DNA from: an uncultured Methylococcaceae bacterium
Lineage (GTDB): Bacteria; Pseudomonadota; Gammaproteobacteria; Methylococcales; Methylomonadaceae
Direction of reading: 5' to 3'
NCBI GenBank assembly: GCA_903863905.1
Contig: CAIPDT010000024.1
Location: forward strand, 1-33,874
Length of the DNA stretch: 33,874 nt
Shown here: in pieces, positions 1 through 8,963 of the stretch
Layout of the letters: every line of letters starts with the position of its first letter
Position numbering within the stretch: the stretch's first letter is position 1
The notes under the pieces: model-generated
Seen by the model: only the letters and a program-made list of their open reading frames with translations
Database searches by the model: none
What the model was told of the DNA's origin: nothing
Made by a program: the position numbers and the translations under genes

Positions 1-2208
1 ACCTTCAGCCAACGCAATACCTTCTTCTAAAGCTTCACTAATTTCTTCATGATTTTGACGATATGCCGGCGCATCTTTCATACCTTTACGATAAAACAAA
101 GTTACACCACCCCATGCTTCAACTAAGGGTTGAAAGTTAGGTGCTTCTCCTTCACTTTCTGCACGCACTCGTTCTGCATGAATAACGTTACCATGCGCTA
201 AAAACTCATCTAGGATAATCGTCTCTTCTTTGTCATAACGCGCACGAACCACTTGCTCACCATAGACATTTACAAGCGTTTCATAACGATGCAATATTTT
301 TTCAACTTGCACAGGATAGTACGCCATCAATTCTGTTGCCGTATCAATCGCTGTTAAACCACCACCAATAACACCCGCAGGTAACCGTACTTGCAGGTTA
401 GCCATTGAAGACGCTTTAGCTGCGCCGGTCAATTGTAAAGCCATTAAGAAATCAGATGCTTTACGGATACCTCGCATTAAATTGTTTTTTAGATCGATAA
501 TAGTCGGTTGACCCGCACCCGATGCGATACAAATATGATCAAAACCCATGTCCCAAGCGTCATCAATGGTTAATGTACCACCAAAACGTACCCCGCCATA
601 AGAACGAAAAGCCGCACGTCTTTGTAGGGTAAGATAAATTACTTTCAAGAAGTTTTTATCCCAACGCACCGTAATACCATATTCAGCTACACCACCAAAG
701 CCCGCTAAAATACGCTTATCTAAATCTTCATATAAATCTTTAAAGTCAACAATCGGTGTCGGTAACGTATTGGCATCACCTGTTAACTCAACAGGTAAAG
801 GCTCTAATTTAAGACCATCAATACCCGCCACCCCAAAGCCTTCATTTAATAAATAATGACTCATGGTGTAACCCGCCGGCCCTAAACCGACGACCAAAGC
901 ATTTTTGCCGTTATAAGGCAACATTACAGGTCGTTTAACGTTTAATGGATTCCAACGTGTTAATAAACTATAAATCTCAAAACCATACGGCATGAATAAC
1001 ACATCGGTTAATACACTGGTTTCAATTTGCGGAATGTTAACAGGATCGGTTTTTTGATAGATACAACCTTTCATACATTCGTTACAGATACGATGACCCG
1101 TACCTGGGCACATAGGGTTATCGATTACGATAATCGCCAAGGCACCAATATTGTCACCTTTACGCTTCACCAAATGCATTTCAGAAATCTTTTCATCTAA
1201 AGGACAACCAATCGTGGTTACACCTAATGGATCAGTTTTAAATTCATTGGTTTTCTTATTTCTCATGCCTTTAGAACATGAATCAGTGTCACGCTCATGG
1301 CAATAAATACAATGATTAACTTCGGATAAAACTTGTCTTTGATTATATCGGGGATCTGTTAATTTAAAACCATCACGGCGGCGGCGATGCTCTAACTCGC
1401 CCATCCAAGCCGTAAATTGGCCACGATCAACGACTTCATGCTCAACTAAATTATTAAAATCTCTTTTTTCTGGAAATTTAAAGCTTAACCAATCAGCCAC
1501 AACATCGTTATCTTGTTGCGCAACAAAACTCCAACGTTGAACGATGCTCATCAAGGCGCTAACAAAATCAGCCGCATCACTTGTGTTTATAATGTCAGAA
1601 AATTCTGTAGCCGCTAGATCATGATCAGCTAATTTTGCACGCAATGCCACAACTTGCTCGTCAGCATTTTCATACGAGCTATCTTTTCCTTTCGCGACCA
1701 ATTTGTAATGACTAGACAATAAACCAATCACTGCACCAACACGTGCCACACGATGCTCAGGATCGGGGTCTTCATTGGCTTCAGAAAAACCTGCTTCTAT
1801 TAATAAATCAAAACGATTTAAAATTTCAGGGATTTTCCACTCACTCGTATCTTGACCTTTAAAAACAACACCTAGTTTTTCAACCACTTCATTCTTAAAA
1901 GTGAAGATCGTATCAATTTCATCTTTGATCTTTTCGGCTTGGGCTTGATGTTGCGGAGTAACATTAAACAATTTAGCCACAAACTGACCCACATAAGGCC
2001 CCATGGCGACTAACAATTCAGAAATCTCTTCAGGCTTTAGACCATCACCCTGACTTTGCCGATAAGTAGAAAATTTATCATACAATTCGATATCATGTTT
2101 TTTGATTGATGCGTCAAAAACATCCATTAAGTCTTTTAGACGTGCAGCATCATATAGGTCGGCGTAAGTAAACGAAGGGATTCCAAGAATAAGATTGTTT
2201 TGTTCCAT
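1..2208 (-). CDS. FAD-dependent, Fe-S containing oxidoreductase (GltD-like), N-terminal 736 codons, runs off the window
   Basis: The frame is open from an ATG at 2208 to the window edge, so only the first 736 residues are seen. Residues 1 to about 290 are largely helical and carry no motif I recognise. Cysteines then appear at C300, C303, C311, C335, C367, C375, C378 and C382; the segment around RICNECMKGC resembles the Fe-S region in front of the flavin domain in glutamate synthase small subunits. A dinucleotide fold starts at G441 (GLGPAG, FAD) and a second at G615 (GGGLTA, NAD(P)H). The family therefore probably moves electrons between NAD(P)H, flavin and iron-sulphur clusters. The physiological substrate is unknown, and the gene is too long for a plain GltD, which is about 470 residues. 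The in-frame stop at 2224-2226 limits the start to this ATG. No strong Shine-Dalgarno is visible. The gene lies 261 bp downstream of ftsZ, with its own possible promoter region. I recall similar proteins of over 1,000 residues in methanotrophs and sulphur oxidisers, but cannot verify that here. Confidence 0.8.
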   Translation of the reverse strand, partial: MEQNNLILGIPSFTYADLYDAARLKDLMDVFDASIKKHDIELYDKFSTYRQSQGDGLKPEEISELLVAMGPYVGQFVAKLFNVTPQHQAQAEKIKDEIDTIFTFKNEVVEKLGVVFKGQDTSEWKIPEILNRFDLLIEAGFSEANEDPDPEHRVARVGAVIGLLSSHYKLVAKGKDSSYENADEQVVALRAKLADHDLAATEFSDIINTSDAADFVSALMSIVQRWSFVAQQDNDVVADWLSFKFPEKRDFNNLVEHEVVDRGQFTAWMGELEHRRRRDGFKLTDPRYNQRQVLSEVNHCIYCHERDTDSCSKGMRNKKTNEFKTDPLGVTTIGCPLDEKISEMHLVKRKGDNIGALAIIVIDNPMCPGTGHRICNECMKGCIYQKTDPVNIPQIETSVLTDVLFMPYGFEIYSLLTRWNPLNVKRPVMLPYNGKNALVVGLGPAGYTMSHYLLNEGFGVAGIDGLKLEPLPVELTGDANTLPTPIVDFKDLYEDLDKRILAGFGGVAEYGITVRWDKNFLKVIYLTLQRRAAFRSYGGVRFGGTLTIDDAWDMGFDHICIASGAGQPTIIDLKNNLMRGIRKASDFLMALQLTGAAKASSMANLQVRLPAGVIGGGLTAIDTATELMAYYPVQVEKILHRYETLVNVYGEQVVRARYDKEETIILDEFLAHGNVIHAERVRAESEGEAPNFQPLVEAWGGVTLFYRKGMKDAPAYRQNHEEISEALEEGIALAEG

Positions 2209-2327
2209 AATGCGTATGTTTGATTAGCTAAGTGTACGTACAGTCCTTTATTATTTAAAAAGACCATCCAAACAGCTAAGGTTACTGAAAAATATATTTT
2301 TGATGATATTTTAAGTAAATAATTGTA

Positions 2328-2345
2328 TTTTATCTACCGATAAAA
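2328..2345. repeat. Perfect 7-bp inverted repeat upstream of the oxidoreductase gene
   Basis: TTTTATC and GATAAAA flank a 4-nt spacer about 120 bp upstream of the oxidoreductase start, inside a very AT-rich 261-bp gap. It could be an operator or a weak hairpin. Only the symmetry itself is seen, and AT-rich DNA throws up such repeats by chance. Confidence 0.3.
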
Positions 2346-2403
2346 TAATGATGAATTATTTGTCAGAAAATATTTGCGATAAAACCAACTTAAAAAACGC
2401 TTT

Positions 2404-2466
2404 TAGTCAAGACGAGGAAATTCCTCGCCCTGCCTAAAAAGTGCGTCCTTTCGAGGATATTGACTA
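2404..2466 (-). other. Candidate structured RNA / terminator-like element just downstream of ftsZ
   Basis: On the minus strand, starting 4 nt after the ftsZ stop codon, TAGTCAA (2460-2466) is the exact complement of TTGACTA (2404-2410) and closes a 49-nt interior. Inside are two further hairpins: TCCT/AGGA around a CGAA loop (2446-2457), and the perfect palindrome CGAGGAATTTCCTCG (2413-2427). Together they could fold as a three-way junction. The 3' strand is followed by only AAAAGCG on the minus strand, so it is not a canonical U-tract terminator. A role at the end of the long dcw transcript (termination, processing or mRNA protection) is inference. Confidence 0.4.
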
Positions 2467-2469
2467 GAA

Positions 2470-3630
2470 TCAATCTGCTTGACGTCTTAAAAATGCAGGG
2501 ATATCCAAATAATCTAAATCAACCTCTTTTTTAGTTTGTGCACCAAAACGAGTTTCTCTAGCCTCAGAGTTTCCTGCCTGACGCGTACTAATCGGTCTAT
2601 CTAACTCATCATAATTCGCACTACCCGCTGTCGACTTATGCATAATTTTTACTGGTGCTTTAACAATGGCACGGGGTAATCCCATACCTGTTGCAACAAC
2701 GGTCACCTTAATTTCATCACCTAATGATGGATCAATCGCCATACCAATTTTAATGACAGCATCTTCAGCCGCAAATTCATGGACAATATTACCCACTTCA
2801 TTAAACTCAGCAACACCCATATCAGCCGCTGAAATATTAACTAAAATACCACGAGCACCTTGTAAATTAATATCTTCAAGTAAAGGACAAGCAATTGCCT
2901 TTTCTGCCGCTTCTCTTGCACGATGTTCACCTGAGGCAGAACCCACGCCCATAATTGCAGCACCCATGCCCGTCATTACGGTTCTAACGTCAGCAAAGTC
3001 CACGTTAATCATACCAGGATGAACAATTAACTCAGTAATTCCTTGTACTGCATCTAGCAATACATCATTTGCTGCTTTAAACGCATTCATCAATGAAACA
3101 TTGTTACCCAATACAGGCAATAATTTCTGATTAGGAATAGTAATTAAAGAATCAACGTACTTTTCCAGTTCTATAATGCCTTGTTCAGCCACTAATTGTT
3201 TCTTTTTACCTTCAAATAAAAAGGGCTTAGTCACAACAGCAACCGTTAATATTCCCATTTCACTGGCAATTTGCGCAATAACGGGAATAGCGCCTGTGCC
3301 TGTTCCACCACCCATACCTGCAGTCAAGAAAACCATATCTGCGCCTTGTAAGACTTCCTTAATACGATCTTTATTTTCTTCAGCAGCCAACTTACCTATT
3401 TCTGGGTTAGTCCCTGCTCCTAAACCTTTAGTTAACTCAACCCCTAATTGAATAACGGTATCTACCGATATTTTTCTTAAGGCTTGCGCATCCGTATTTG
3501 CACAAATAAACTCTACACCTTCAATATGACAACCCACCATATGATTAATTGCATTACCGCCGCCGCCACCAACACCAATGACCTTGATAACTGCAGATTG
3601 CGTATATGTATCCACTAACTCATATTTCAC
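2470..3630 (-). CDS. ftsZ: Cell division GTPase FtsZ
   Basis: FtsZ is the tubulin-like GTPase that polymerises into the Z-ring at midcell. The 386-residue product has the nucleotide-binding loops VGGGGGNA (about 20-27) and GGGTGTG (107-113). The synergy loop NVDFAD (209-214) supplies the catalytic aspartates to the next subunit. A C-terminal peptide, DYLDIPAFLRRQ, is the docking site for FtsA and ZipA. I chose the GTG at 3630 because AAGGGG sits 7 nt upstream and the protein then begins MKYELVD as in its homologues; a TTG at 3651 would add seven residues with no ribosome-binding site. It is the last gene of the dcw cluster, 33 nt after ftsA. lpxC, which follows ftsZ in E. coli, is not here. 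Confidence 0.98.
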   Translation of the reverse strand: MKYELVDTYTQSAVIKVIGVGGGGGNAINHMVGCHIEGVEFICANTDAQALRKISVDTVIQLGVELTKGLGAGTNPEIGKLAAEENKDRIKEVLQGADMVFLTAGMGGGTGTGAIPVIAQIASEMGILTVAVVTKPFLFEGKKKQLVAEQGIIELEKYVDSLITIPNQKLLPVLGNNVSLMNAFKAANDVLLDAVQGITELIVHPGMINVDFADVRTVMTGMGAAIMGVGSASGEHRAREAAEKAIACPLLEDINLQGARGILVNISAADMGVAEFNEVGNIVHEFAAEDAVIKIGMAIDPSLGDEIKVTVVATGMGLPRAIVKAPVKIMHKSTAGSANYDELDRPISTRQAGNSEARETRFGAQTKKEVDLDYLDIPAFLRRQAD

Positions 3631-3663
3631 GACACTACCCCTTAAATACAAAAATAAACGTTA

Positions 3664-4890
3664 TTAAAAATTACCTTGAAACCAGCTTTTCATTTTCGAA
3701 ATCCATCCCAACCCATCTGTTTCGTGACTTCTACCTAATATTTGATGCTCTTTTCCATACATCAATAACCCAACCCCCGTTGAGTGAATAGGATTTCTCA
3801 CTACTTCAGTGAGCCCAGATACATTTTGTGGCCCCCCCATTCTGACGGGCACATGAAATATCTCTTCTGCCAACTCAATGAGCCCCATTACTTTAGAACT
3901 ACCACCTGTTAATACCACCCCTGCCGCAATTAACTCCTCATTCCCACTTCGTCTCAATTCTGACTGCACTAAGAGCATCAATTCTTCATAACGAGGCTCT
4001 ATAATTTCCGCTAAATTGTGCATTGAAATCTTACGTGGCGCTCTATCTCCTATACTAGGCACCTCAATCACACCATCAACATTCGCTAATTGAGTTAATG
4101 CACAAGCATATTTTCTCTTAATTTCTTCCGCATTAATGGTTGGAGTCCTTAAAGCGACAGCAATATCATTGGTTACCTGATCACCCGCTATAGGAATAAC
4201 GGCTGTATGCTTTATGGCGCCCTCAACAAAAATCGCAATATCCGTTGTACCACCGCCAATATCAATTAAACACACGCCCAATTCTTTTTCATCTTCAGTC
4301 AATACCGAATTACAAGACGCCAACTGCTCCAAAACAATATCTTCGACTTCTAATCCACAGCGACGTATACATTTGATAATGTTCTGTGACGCACTGACAC
4401 TCCCAGTGACCATGTGTACTTTCGCTTCTAAGCGTATACCCGACATCCCTATCGGTTCTTTAATCCCATCTTGAAGATCAATCACAAATTCTTGTGGCAA
4501 AATGTGTAATATTTTCTGATCCGCAGGAATAGCTACGGCACGCGCTGAATCAATCACCCTATCAATATCATATTGAGTGACTTCTTTATCTTTTATAGCC
4601 ACAATACCATGAGAATTTAGACTTCTAATATGGCTTCCTGCAATACCGGCAAAAACTGATCGAATCTGACACCCCGCCATTAACTCTGCCTCTTCAATGG
4701 CTTTTTGAATTGACTGAACCGTCGATTCCAAATTTACCACCACCCCTTTTTTTAACCCTTTAGAAGGTGTAGTCCCTATGCCAATTATTTCTATTTTGCC
4801 ATCACTTGTAACTTCACCAACAATAGCTGCAACCTTTGACGTTCCAATATCTAATCCGACTATTAAATTACGCTCTGCTTTTTTTGCCAT
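3664..4890 (-). CDS. ftsA: Cell division actin-like ATPase FtsA
   Basis: FtsA is the actin-fold protein that tethers FtsZ filaments to the inner membrane and recruits later divisome proteins. The 408 residues show the phosphate-1 motif GLDIGTSKVAAIVGE near the N-terminus, the phosphate-2 motif LIDIGGGTTDIAIF in the middle, and the adenosine motif VLTGGSSKVMGL in the C-terminal third. The end, GWISKMKSWFQGNF, is an amphipathic membrane-targeting helix like the one in E. coli FtsA. The length is normal (E. coli 420). It lies between ftsQ (31-nt gap) and ftsZ (33-nt gap), the standard ftsQAZ order, so coexpression with both is expected. Confidence 0.97.
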   Translation of the reverse strand: MAKKAERNLIVGLDIGTSKVAAIVGEVTSDGKIEIIGIGTTPSKGLKKGVVVNLESTVQSIQKAIEEAELMAGCQIRSVFAGIAGSHIRSLNSHGIVAIKDKEVTQYDIDRVIDSARAVAIPADQKILHILPQEFVIDLQDGIKEPIGMSGIRLEAKVHMVTGSVSASQNIIKCIRRCGLEVEDIVLEQLASCNSVLTEDEKELGVCLIDIGGGTTDIAIFVEGAIKHTAVIPIAGDQVTNDIAVALRTPTINAEEIKRKYACALTQLANVDGVIEVPSIGDRAPRKISMHNLAEIIEPRYEELMLLVQSELRRSGNEELIAAGVVLTGGSSKVMGLIELAEEIFHVPVRMGGPQNVSGLTEVVRNPIHSTGVGLLMYGKEHQILGRSHETDGLGWISKMKSWFQGNF

Positions 4891-4921
4891 CTTATTTACT
4901 CTTTATCGCCTGTTCATAGAC

Positions 4922-5695
4922 TTATTCATTATTGGGAATGGGATTTGCAATGGCTTTCCAATCAAATTCAGCGACCCCATCTTTCCATGAAACCGCATAT
5001 CCATTGGGATATCTCAAGTCAACTATTGCTATTTGCTCAATCTGTTCTTGTTTTAACACTGTCAACGTTTTCAAAAAACGCTGTAATTTCTTTAATTGTT
5101 CGTTTCGGCCCAACAATATTTCTAAACCTGTTACCAATTTCATTTTCCAAGCCCCCCGATCATTAACACTAAACTCAGCCAATGTCATCGATTGATCAGC
5201 TAAAGCTGTTTTAACACCTTTCATTATTTCTAATACTTTCACTTGCTGTGTTTCAGGTCCACTGACTCGGGCTACACTTTCAAATTGGTCCAAGTTCCTA
5301 GGTGTAAAGATAACCCCTTCTTCGGTAATTAAACTTTTCTCACCCCAACGTGCATAAGGCTTTTTTTCATGTACTTTAATATCAATCGTATCAGGCCAAA
5401 TACGCTTTACCGTCACCGTATCAACCCAGGGCATCGCTGCAATCACCGAATGGATTTCTTGCATATCGACATCAAAAAAGCCCGCCTTTACTAATGACTG
5501 TAATGCCATCTGAACTTCTTGTTTACTAAGGTACTGAAACACACCCTCTATTCGTACATACTTTATAGGTACCGATAGACTTTTAAGAGGCAACGATTTC
5601 ATTGGCCACTTTATAACTGATTCACACCCTGCAATACCCATCAGACTCATTAGTAATAATCCGATTAATAGGGGCTTAATACCTACAATAGTCAT
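4922..5695 (-). CDS. ftsQ: Divisome protein FtsQ, with an unusually short, lipobox-like N-terminus
   Basis: FtsQ links the cytoplasmic Z-ring to periplasmic FtsB, FtsL and the septal synthase. Residues about 43-112 form the POTRA domain (KYVRIEGVF, MPWVDTVTVKRIWPDTIDI), followed by the beta domain with the typical WKDG-like ending. The length of 257 residues is near normal (E. coli 276). The start ATG overlaps the murB-ddlB stop (TAATG), and no ATG, GTG or TTG start lies further upstream in frame, so this start is firm. Oddity: only about seven residues precede the hydrophobic stretch, which ends IAGC at C24, a good match to a lipoprotein signal-peptidase II box. Most FtsQ proteins have a 20-50 residue cytoplasmic tail and a plain transmembrane helix. 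Whether C24 is lipidated is unknown. Confidence 0.93.
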   Translation of the reverse strand: MTIVGIKPLLIGLLLMSLMGIAGCESVIKWPMKSLPLKSLSVPIKYVRIEGVFQYLSKQEVQMALQSLVKAGFFDVDMQEIHSVIAAMPWVDTVTVKRIWPDTIDIKVHEKKPYARWGEKSLITEEGVIFTPRNLDQFESVARVSGPETQQVKVLEIMKGVKTALADQSMTLAEFSVNDRGAWKMKLVTGLEILLGRNEQLKKLQRFLKTLTVLKQEQIEQIAIVDLRYPNGYAVSWKDGVAEFDWKAIANPIPNNE

Positions 5696-7506
5696 TACTC
5701 TAAACTAGTCTCTAATACTCGCCAGACTAATTCTTCAAAATCAATACCCGACTGCTTAGCGGCCATTGGAACTAAACTATGATCCGTCATACCTGGGACG
5801 GTATTGATCTCAATCAATTGATATTGACCTAAATCATCAATAAATACATCAACCCTTGCCCAACCTTTAGCGCCCACTACTTGACTTGCTGTCACCGCCA
5901 AGTTTTTTATAAATTGTTCCTGCTCTTCACTTAATCCAGACGGACAATGGTATTGCGTAGTGGTCGCATTATATTTAGCCTCGTAGTCATAAAAAGTATT
6001 GGGTGTTTGTACATGAATAACTGGCAAAGCTTGATCATTCAAAATTGCGACAGTGTACTCTTTACCCGTTACCCAACTTTCTGCATAAACATCACAACGA
6101 TATTCTAAAGCTACTTGCAACGCTTTCTGTAATTCATCCCTTGAATTGGCCTTACTCATTCCAATACTAGAACCTTCTTGAGCAGGTTTTACAATCACCG
6201 GAAAACCTAATTTCTCAATGCATGCATCAAGGTCATGCTCATCTTTCAATAAAAACCATTTAGGAGTGACCAAACCATAACCTTGCCAGCATAATTTGGT
6301 TCTAAGCTTGTCCATTGTTAATGCAGAGGCTAAAACTCGACTACCTGTATAAGGAATACCTAATGCTTCAAGAACCCCTTGAAGAACACCATCTTCTCCT
6401 CCTCTTCCATGAATAATATTAAAAACCCTATCTACTTTTAATCCATTTAAAGCCTCAATGGGACTACTCGTCACATCAATTGCAATAGCATCGACACCTT
6501 TACGTATCAAGGCCTCATAAACGGCCGCACCACTTCGAAGTGAAACAGCTCGTTCAGCCGCAGTTCCACCCATCAATACAACCACTCGCCCAAATTTTTC
6601 AGGATGCAGCAAAGACACCTGAGATGAAACAATACTATCTACTTCACCCACCATACATACCTCTGTCTTTAGGTCTACACCATGTAGCTCTTTTACTTTA
6701 CTTTGCACATACGCAATTAAATATTCAATTTCTGCGGCTGTTGCATTACCCGTATTAACTATAAAATTGGCATGTTTTTCAGAAACACGCGCTCCTCCGA
6801 CGGAATACCCTTTTAACCCAGAAGCCTCTATCAATCTTGCCGCAAAATCCCCGTCAGGATTTTTAAATACCGAACCACAACTTGGTTGATTAGTCGGTTG
6901 TGTTTGAGCTCGCCTCTCTAATAAGGCTTTTATTTTTTGCTGACTCTCAACCGCATTACCTTTCTGTAATTTCAAGCTGCAACTCAGGAACCATTCTGAT
7001 CTATCAGACTTTACCGATCGATAATTCACCACATAATCAGAAGAAGTGCGTATCGATGTATGTCCCACGGAATCAATCACCTCTACTTGAGAAACAATCC
7101 CCCAGGTTTCACCTCCAAATGCACCCGCATTCATTTTTAAAGCCCCACCCATAGTGCCTGGAATACCTGCTAAAAACTCAGCACCTATTAATCCCTGTTC
7201 AGCACAAAAGCGGGCGACTAAGGCACAAGGAGCACCCACTTCTGCATAGACAGTGGTCTCATCAACGAGTCGCATAACCTTTAATCGACCTTTCGTATTT
7301 ATGACAGTGCCTTTTATACCACCATCTCTGACTAATAAGTTACTACCTAACCCTATCCAAAACACGGGTTCTAATGAAGGCAAAGACTTTATAAACTCAC
7401 ATAAATCTTCTTTGTCAAAAGGGATGTACAAGCGTTCAGCGGGGCCTCCCACGCGCCAACTGGTATATTTAATTAATTTCTCATTAAATAACAATTGACC
7501 TTTCAT
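5695..7506 (-). CDS. murB-ddlB: Fused UDP-N-acetylenolpyruvoylglucosamine reductase / D-alanine--D-alanine ligase
   Basis: This single 603-codon frame carries two consecutive cell-wall enzymes. Residues 1 to about 288 are MurB, which reduces UDP-GlcNAc-enolpyruvate with NADPH and [11 protein letters not shown] at 17-24, [10 protein letters not shown] at 54-63, [16 protein letters not shown] at 114-129, YRS at 162-164, and CGSVFKNP at 210-217 with the likely proton-donor serine S212. It looks like the shorter, B. subtilis-type MurB. Residues about 305-603 are DdlB, which joins two D-alanines using [11 protein letters not shown] at 366-373, [10 protein letters not shown] at 398-407, [11 protein letters not shown] at 440-450, and the metal-binding EIN at 566-568. 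The linker is only about 17 residues and has no stop. murC overlaps by ATGA and ftsQ by TAATG. An internal GTG or TTG near residue 297-299 could in principle release free Ddl. All the key motifs I looked for are intact in both halves. Confidence 0.95.
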   Translation of the reverse strand: MKGQLLFNEKLIKYTSWRVGGPAERLYIPFDKEDLCEFIKSLPSLEPVFWIGLGSNLLVRDGGIKGTVINTKGRLKVMRLVDETTVYAEVGAPCALVARFCAEQGLIGAEFLAGIPGTMGGALKMNAGAFGGETWGIVSQVEVIDSVGHTSIRTSSDYVVNYRSVKSDRSEWFLSCSLKLQKGNAVESQQKIKALLERRAQTQPTNQPSCGSVFKNPDGDFAARLIEASGLKGYSVGGARVSEKHANFIVNTGNATAAEIEYLIAYVQSKVKELHGVDLKTEVCMVGEVDSIVSSQVSLLHPEKFGRVVVLMGGTAAERAVSLRSGAAVYEALIRKGVDAIAIDVTSSPIEALNGLKVDRVFNIIHGRGGEDGVLQGVLEALGIPYTGSRVLASALTMDKLRTKLCWQGYGLVTPKWFLLKDEHDLDACIEKLGFPVIVKPAQEGSSIGMSKANSRDELQKALQVALEYRCDVYAESWVTGKEYTVAILNDQALPVIHVQTPNTFYDYEAKYNATTTQYHCPSGLSEEQEQFIKNLAVTASQVVGAKGWARVDVFIDDLGQYQLIEINTVPGMTDHSLVPMAAKQSGIDFEELVWRVLETSLE

Positions 7507-8963
7507 AGCGATTGATTGACCTGCGGTCGAAGGTCTAATGCTTCGGTTAATAATTCTGGCAATTGTGTTGCAAATTGCCCTACATTACCGGCCCCCATTG
7601 TTAAGATGACATCATTAGGCTTAACAATACCCGCTAAAATTTTAGGTAATTCTTGCCAGCTATCAACGAACACTGGATCAACTTGTGCCCTCATTCTAAT
7701 CGCTCGACTTAAAGTTCGGCCATCAGCACCATTAATAATGGACTCTCCTGCCGCATACACTTCCATTAAAATCAAAACGTCTACAGTGGATAGAATATGA
7801 ACAAAATCTTCAAACAAATCCCGAGTGCGTGTATAACGATGGGGCTGAAAAATAATCACCGAACGTCTATCAGGCCATGCTTGTCGAAGCGCTTCTAATG
7901 TCGCGGCGATTTCTTTAGGATGATGACCGTAATCATCTACTAAAGTAATCTTTCCATCGTCTATCGTTAAGTCTCCATTAATTTGAAATCGACGACCAAC
8001 ACCAGTAAAAGCACCTAAACTCTTAATTATTGCCACATCTGAAACAGCCAACTTAGTAGCTACCGCAATAGTTGCCAAAGAGTTCAGCATGTTATGCCAT
8101 CCTGGCATATTGAGTGTTACTTTTAAGGCAGGATAATCCCCTCTACGAACAACATTAAACGTAGTCAGCATTCCTTTTTGTTCAACATCAACCGCCCGAA
8201 CATCCGCATCCTCATGGACGCCATACGTTATGACTGGTTTAGATATCTGGGGCAATATCTCCCTAACTCCTTCGTCATCTAAACACAACACCGCCAACCC
8301 ATAAAAAGGTAGGTGATGTAAAAACTCTATAAAGGTATCTTTTAAGCGCTGGTAACTATTTTGGTAAGTTTCCATGTGATCTTGGTCAATATTTGTCACT
8401 ATCGCGATCATTGGCTGAAGATATAAAAAAGAGGCATCACTCTCATCCGCTTCAGCAACCAAATAATTGCCCAAACCTAATTTTGCATTACTACCTGCAC
8501 TATTTAAACGCCCACCGATCACAAACGTGGGATCAAGCCCACCTTCGGCTAAAACGCAGGCCGTTAAACTCGTTGTCGTTGTTTTTCCATGTGTTCCGGC
8601 AACAGCAATACCAAATCGAAAACGCATTAACTCAGCCAGCATCTCTGCACGAGGGATCACTGGAATTCGATTAATATAAGCTTGATCAATTTCTTCGTTA
8701 CTGCGATCTATGGCGGTTGATGCCACAACCACATCTACATCCGTCACATTTTCTCTACGATGGCCAATGGCTATACTCACGCCAAGCGCCTCCAATCTTT
8801 GAGTGACTAAGCTTTCTTTGATATCGGAACCTGACACCTGATAACCTAAATTTGACAACACTTCAGCAATACCACACATACCAGTACCACCAATGCCGAC
8901 AAAATGGATACGCTTAATATTGCCTAATGTAGATGCAATATGTGTACTCGCAGGAGTACTCAT
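7503..8963 (-). CDS. murC: UDP-N-acetylmuramate--L-alanine ligase MurC
   Basis: MurC adds L-alanine to UDP-MurNAc using ATP, the first amino-acid step of the peptidoglycan precursor, in the cytoplasm. The 486 residues begin with the UDP-binding glycine loop [17 protein letters not shown]. They continue with the P-loop [13 protein letters not shown], the ADESD segment, [10 protein letters not shown], the conserved [10 protein letters not shown] and the [13 protein letters not shown] region of the ligase fold. I chose the ATG at 8963, which overlaps the murG stop as ATGA and has GGAGG seven nt upstream. A TTG or other start further up would intrude 25 nt into murG. The stop overlaps the start of murB-ddlB by four bases, so translation is probably coupled. 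Confidence 0.96.
   Translation of the reverse strand: MSTPASTHIASTLGNIKRIHFVGIGGTGMCGIAEVLSNLGYQVSGSDIKESLVTQRLEALGVSIAIGHRRENVTDVDVVVASTAIDRSNEEIDQAYINRIPVIPRAEMLAELMRFRFGIAVAGTHGKTTTTSLTACVLAEGGLDPTFVIGGRLNSAGSNAKLGLGNYLVAEADESDASFLYLQPMIAIVTNIDQDHMETYQNSYQRLKDTFIEFLHHLPFYGLAVLCLDDEGVREILPQISKPVITYGVHEDADVRAVDVEQKGMLTTFNVVRRGDYPALKVTLNMPGWHNMLNSLATIAVATKLAVSDVAIIKSLGAFTGVGRRFQINGDLTIDDGKITLVDDYGHHPKEIAATLEALRQAWPDRRSVIIFQPHRYTRTRDLFEDFVHILSTVDVLILMEVYAAGESIINGADGRTLSRAIRMRAQVDPVFVDSWQELPKILAGIVKPNDVILTMGAGNVGQFATQLPELLTEALDLRPQVNQSL

Noticed and set aside
2404-2466. A hammerhead-type ribozyme at the three-way junction
   Set aside because: A GAAA is present, but the required CUGAUGA core is not, so only a generic structure is claimed.
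2666-3451. Plus-strand open frames of about 90-120 codons opposite ftsZ
   Set aside because: They are antisense shadows of a strongly conserved gene, with no ribosome-binding sites and low-complexity composition. The same holds for the other plus-strand frames opposite the dcw genes.
3631-3651. Longer FtsZ beginning at the TTG at 3651
   Set aside because: AAGGGG is placed correctly for the GTG at 3630, and the extra seven residues do not fit the family.
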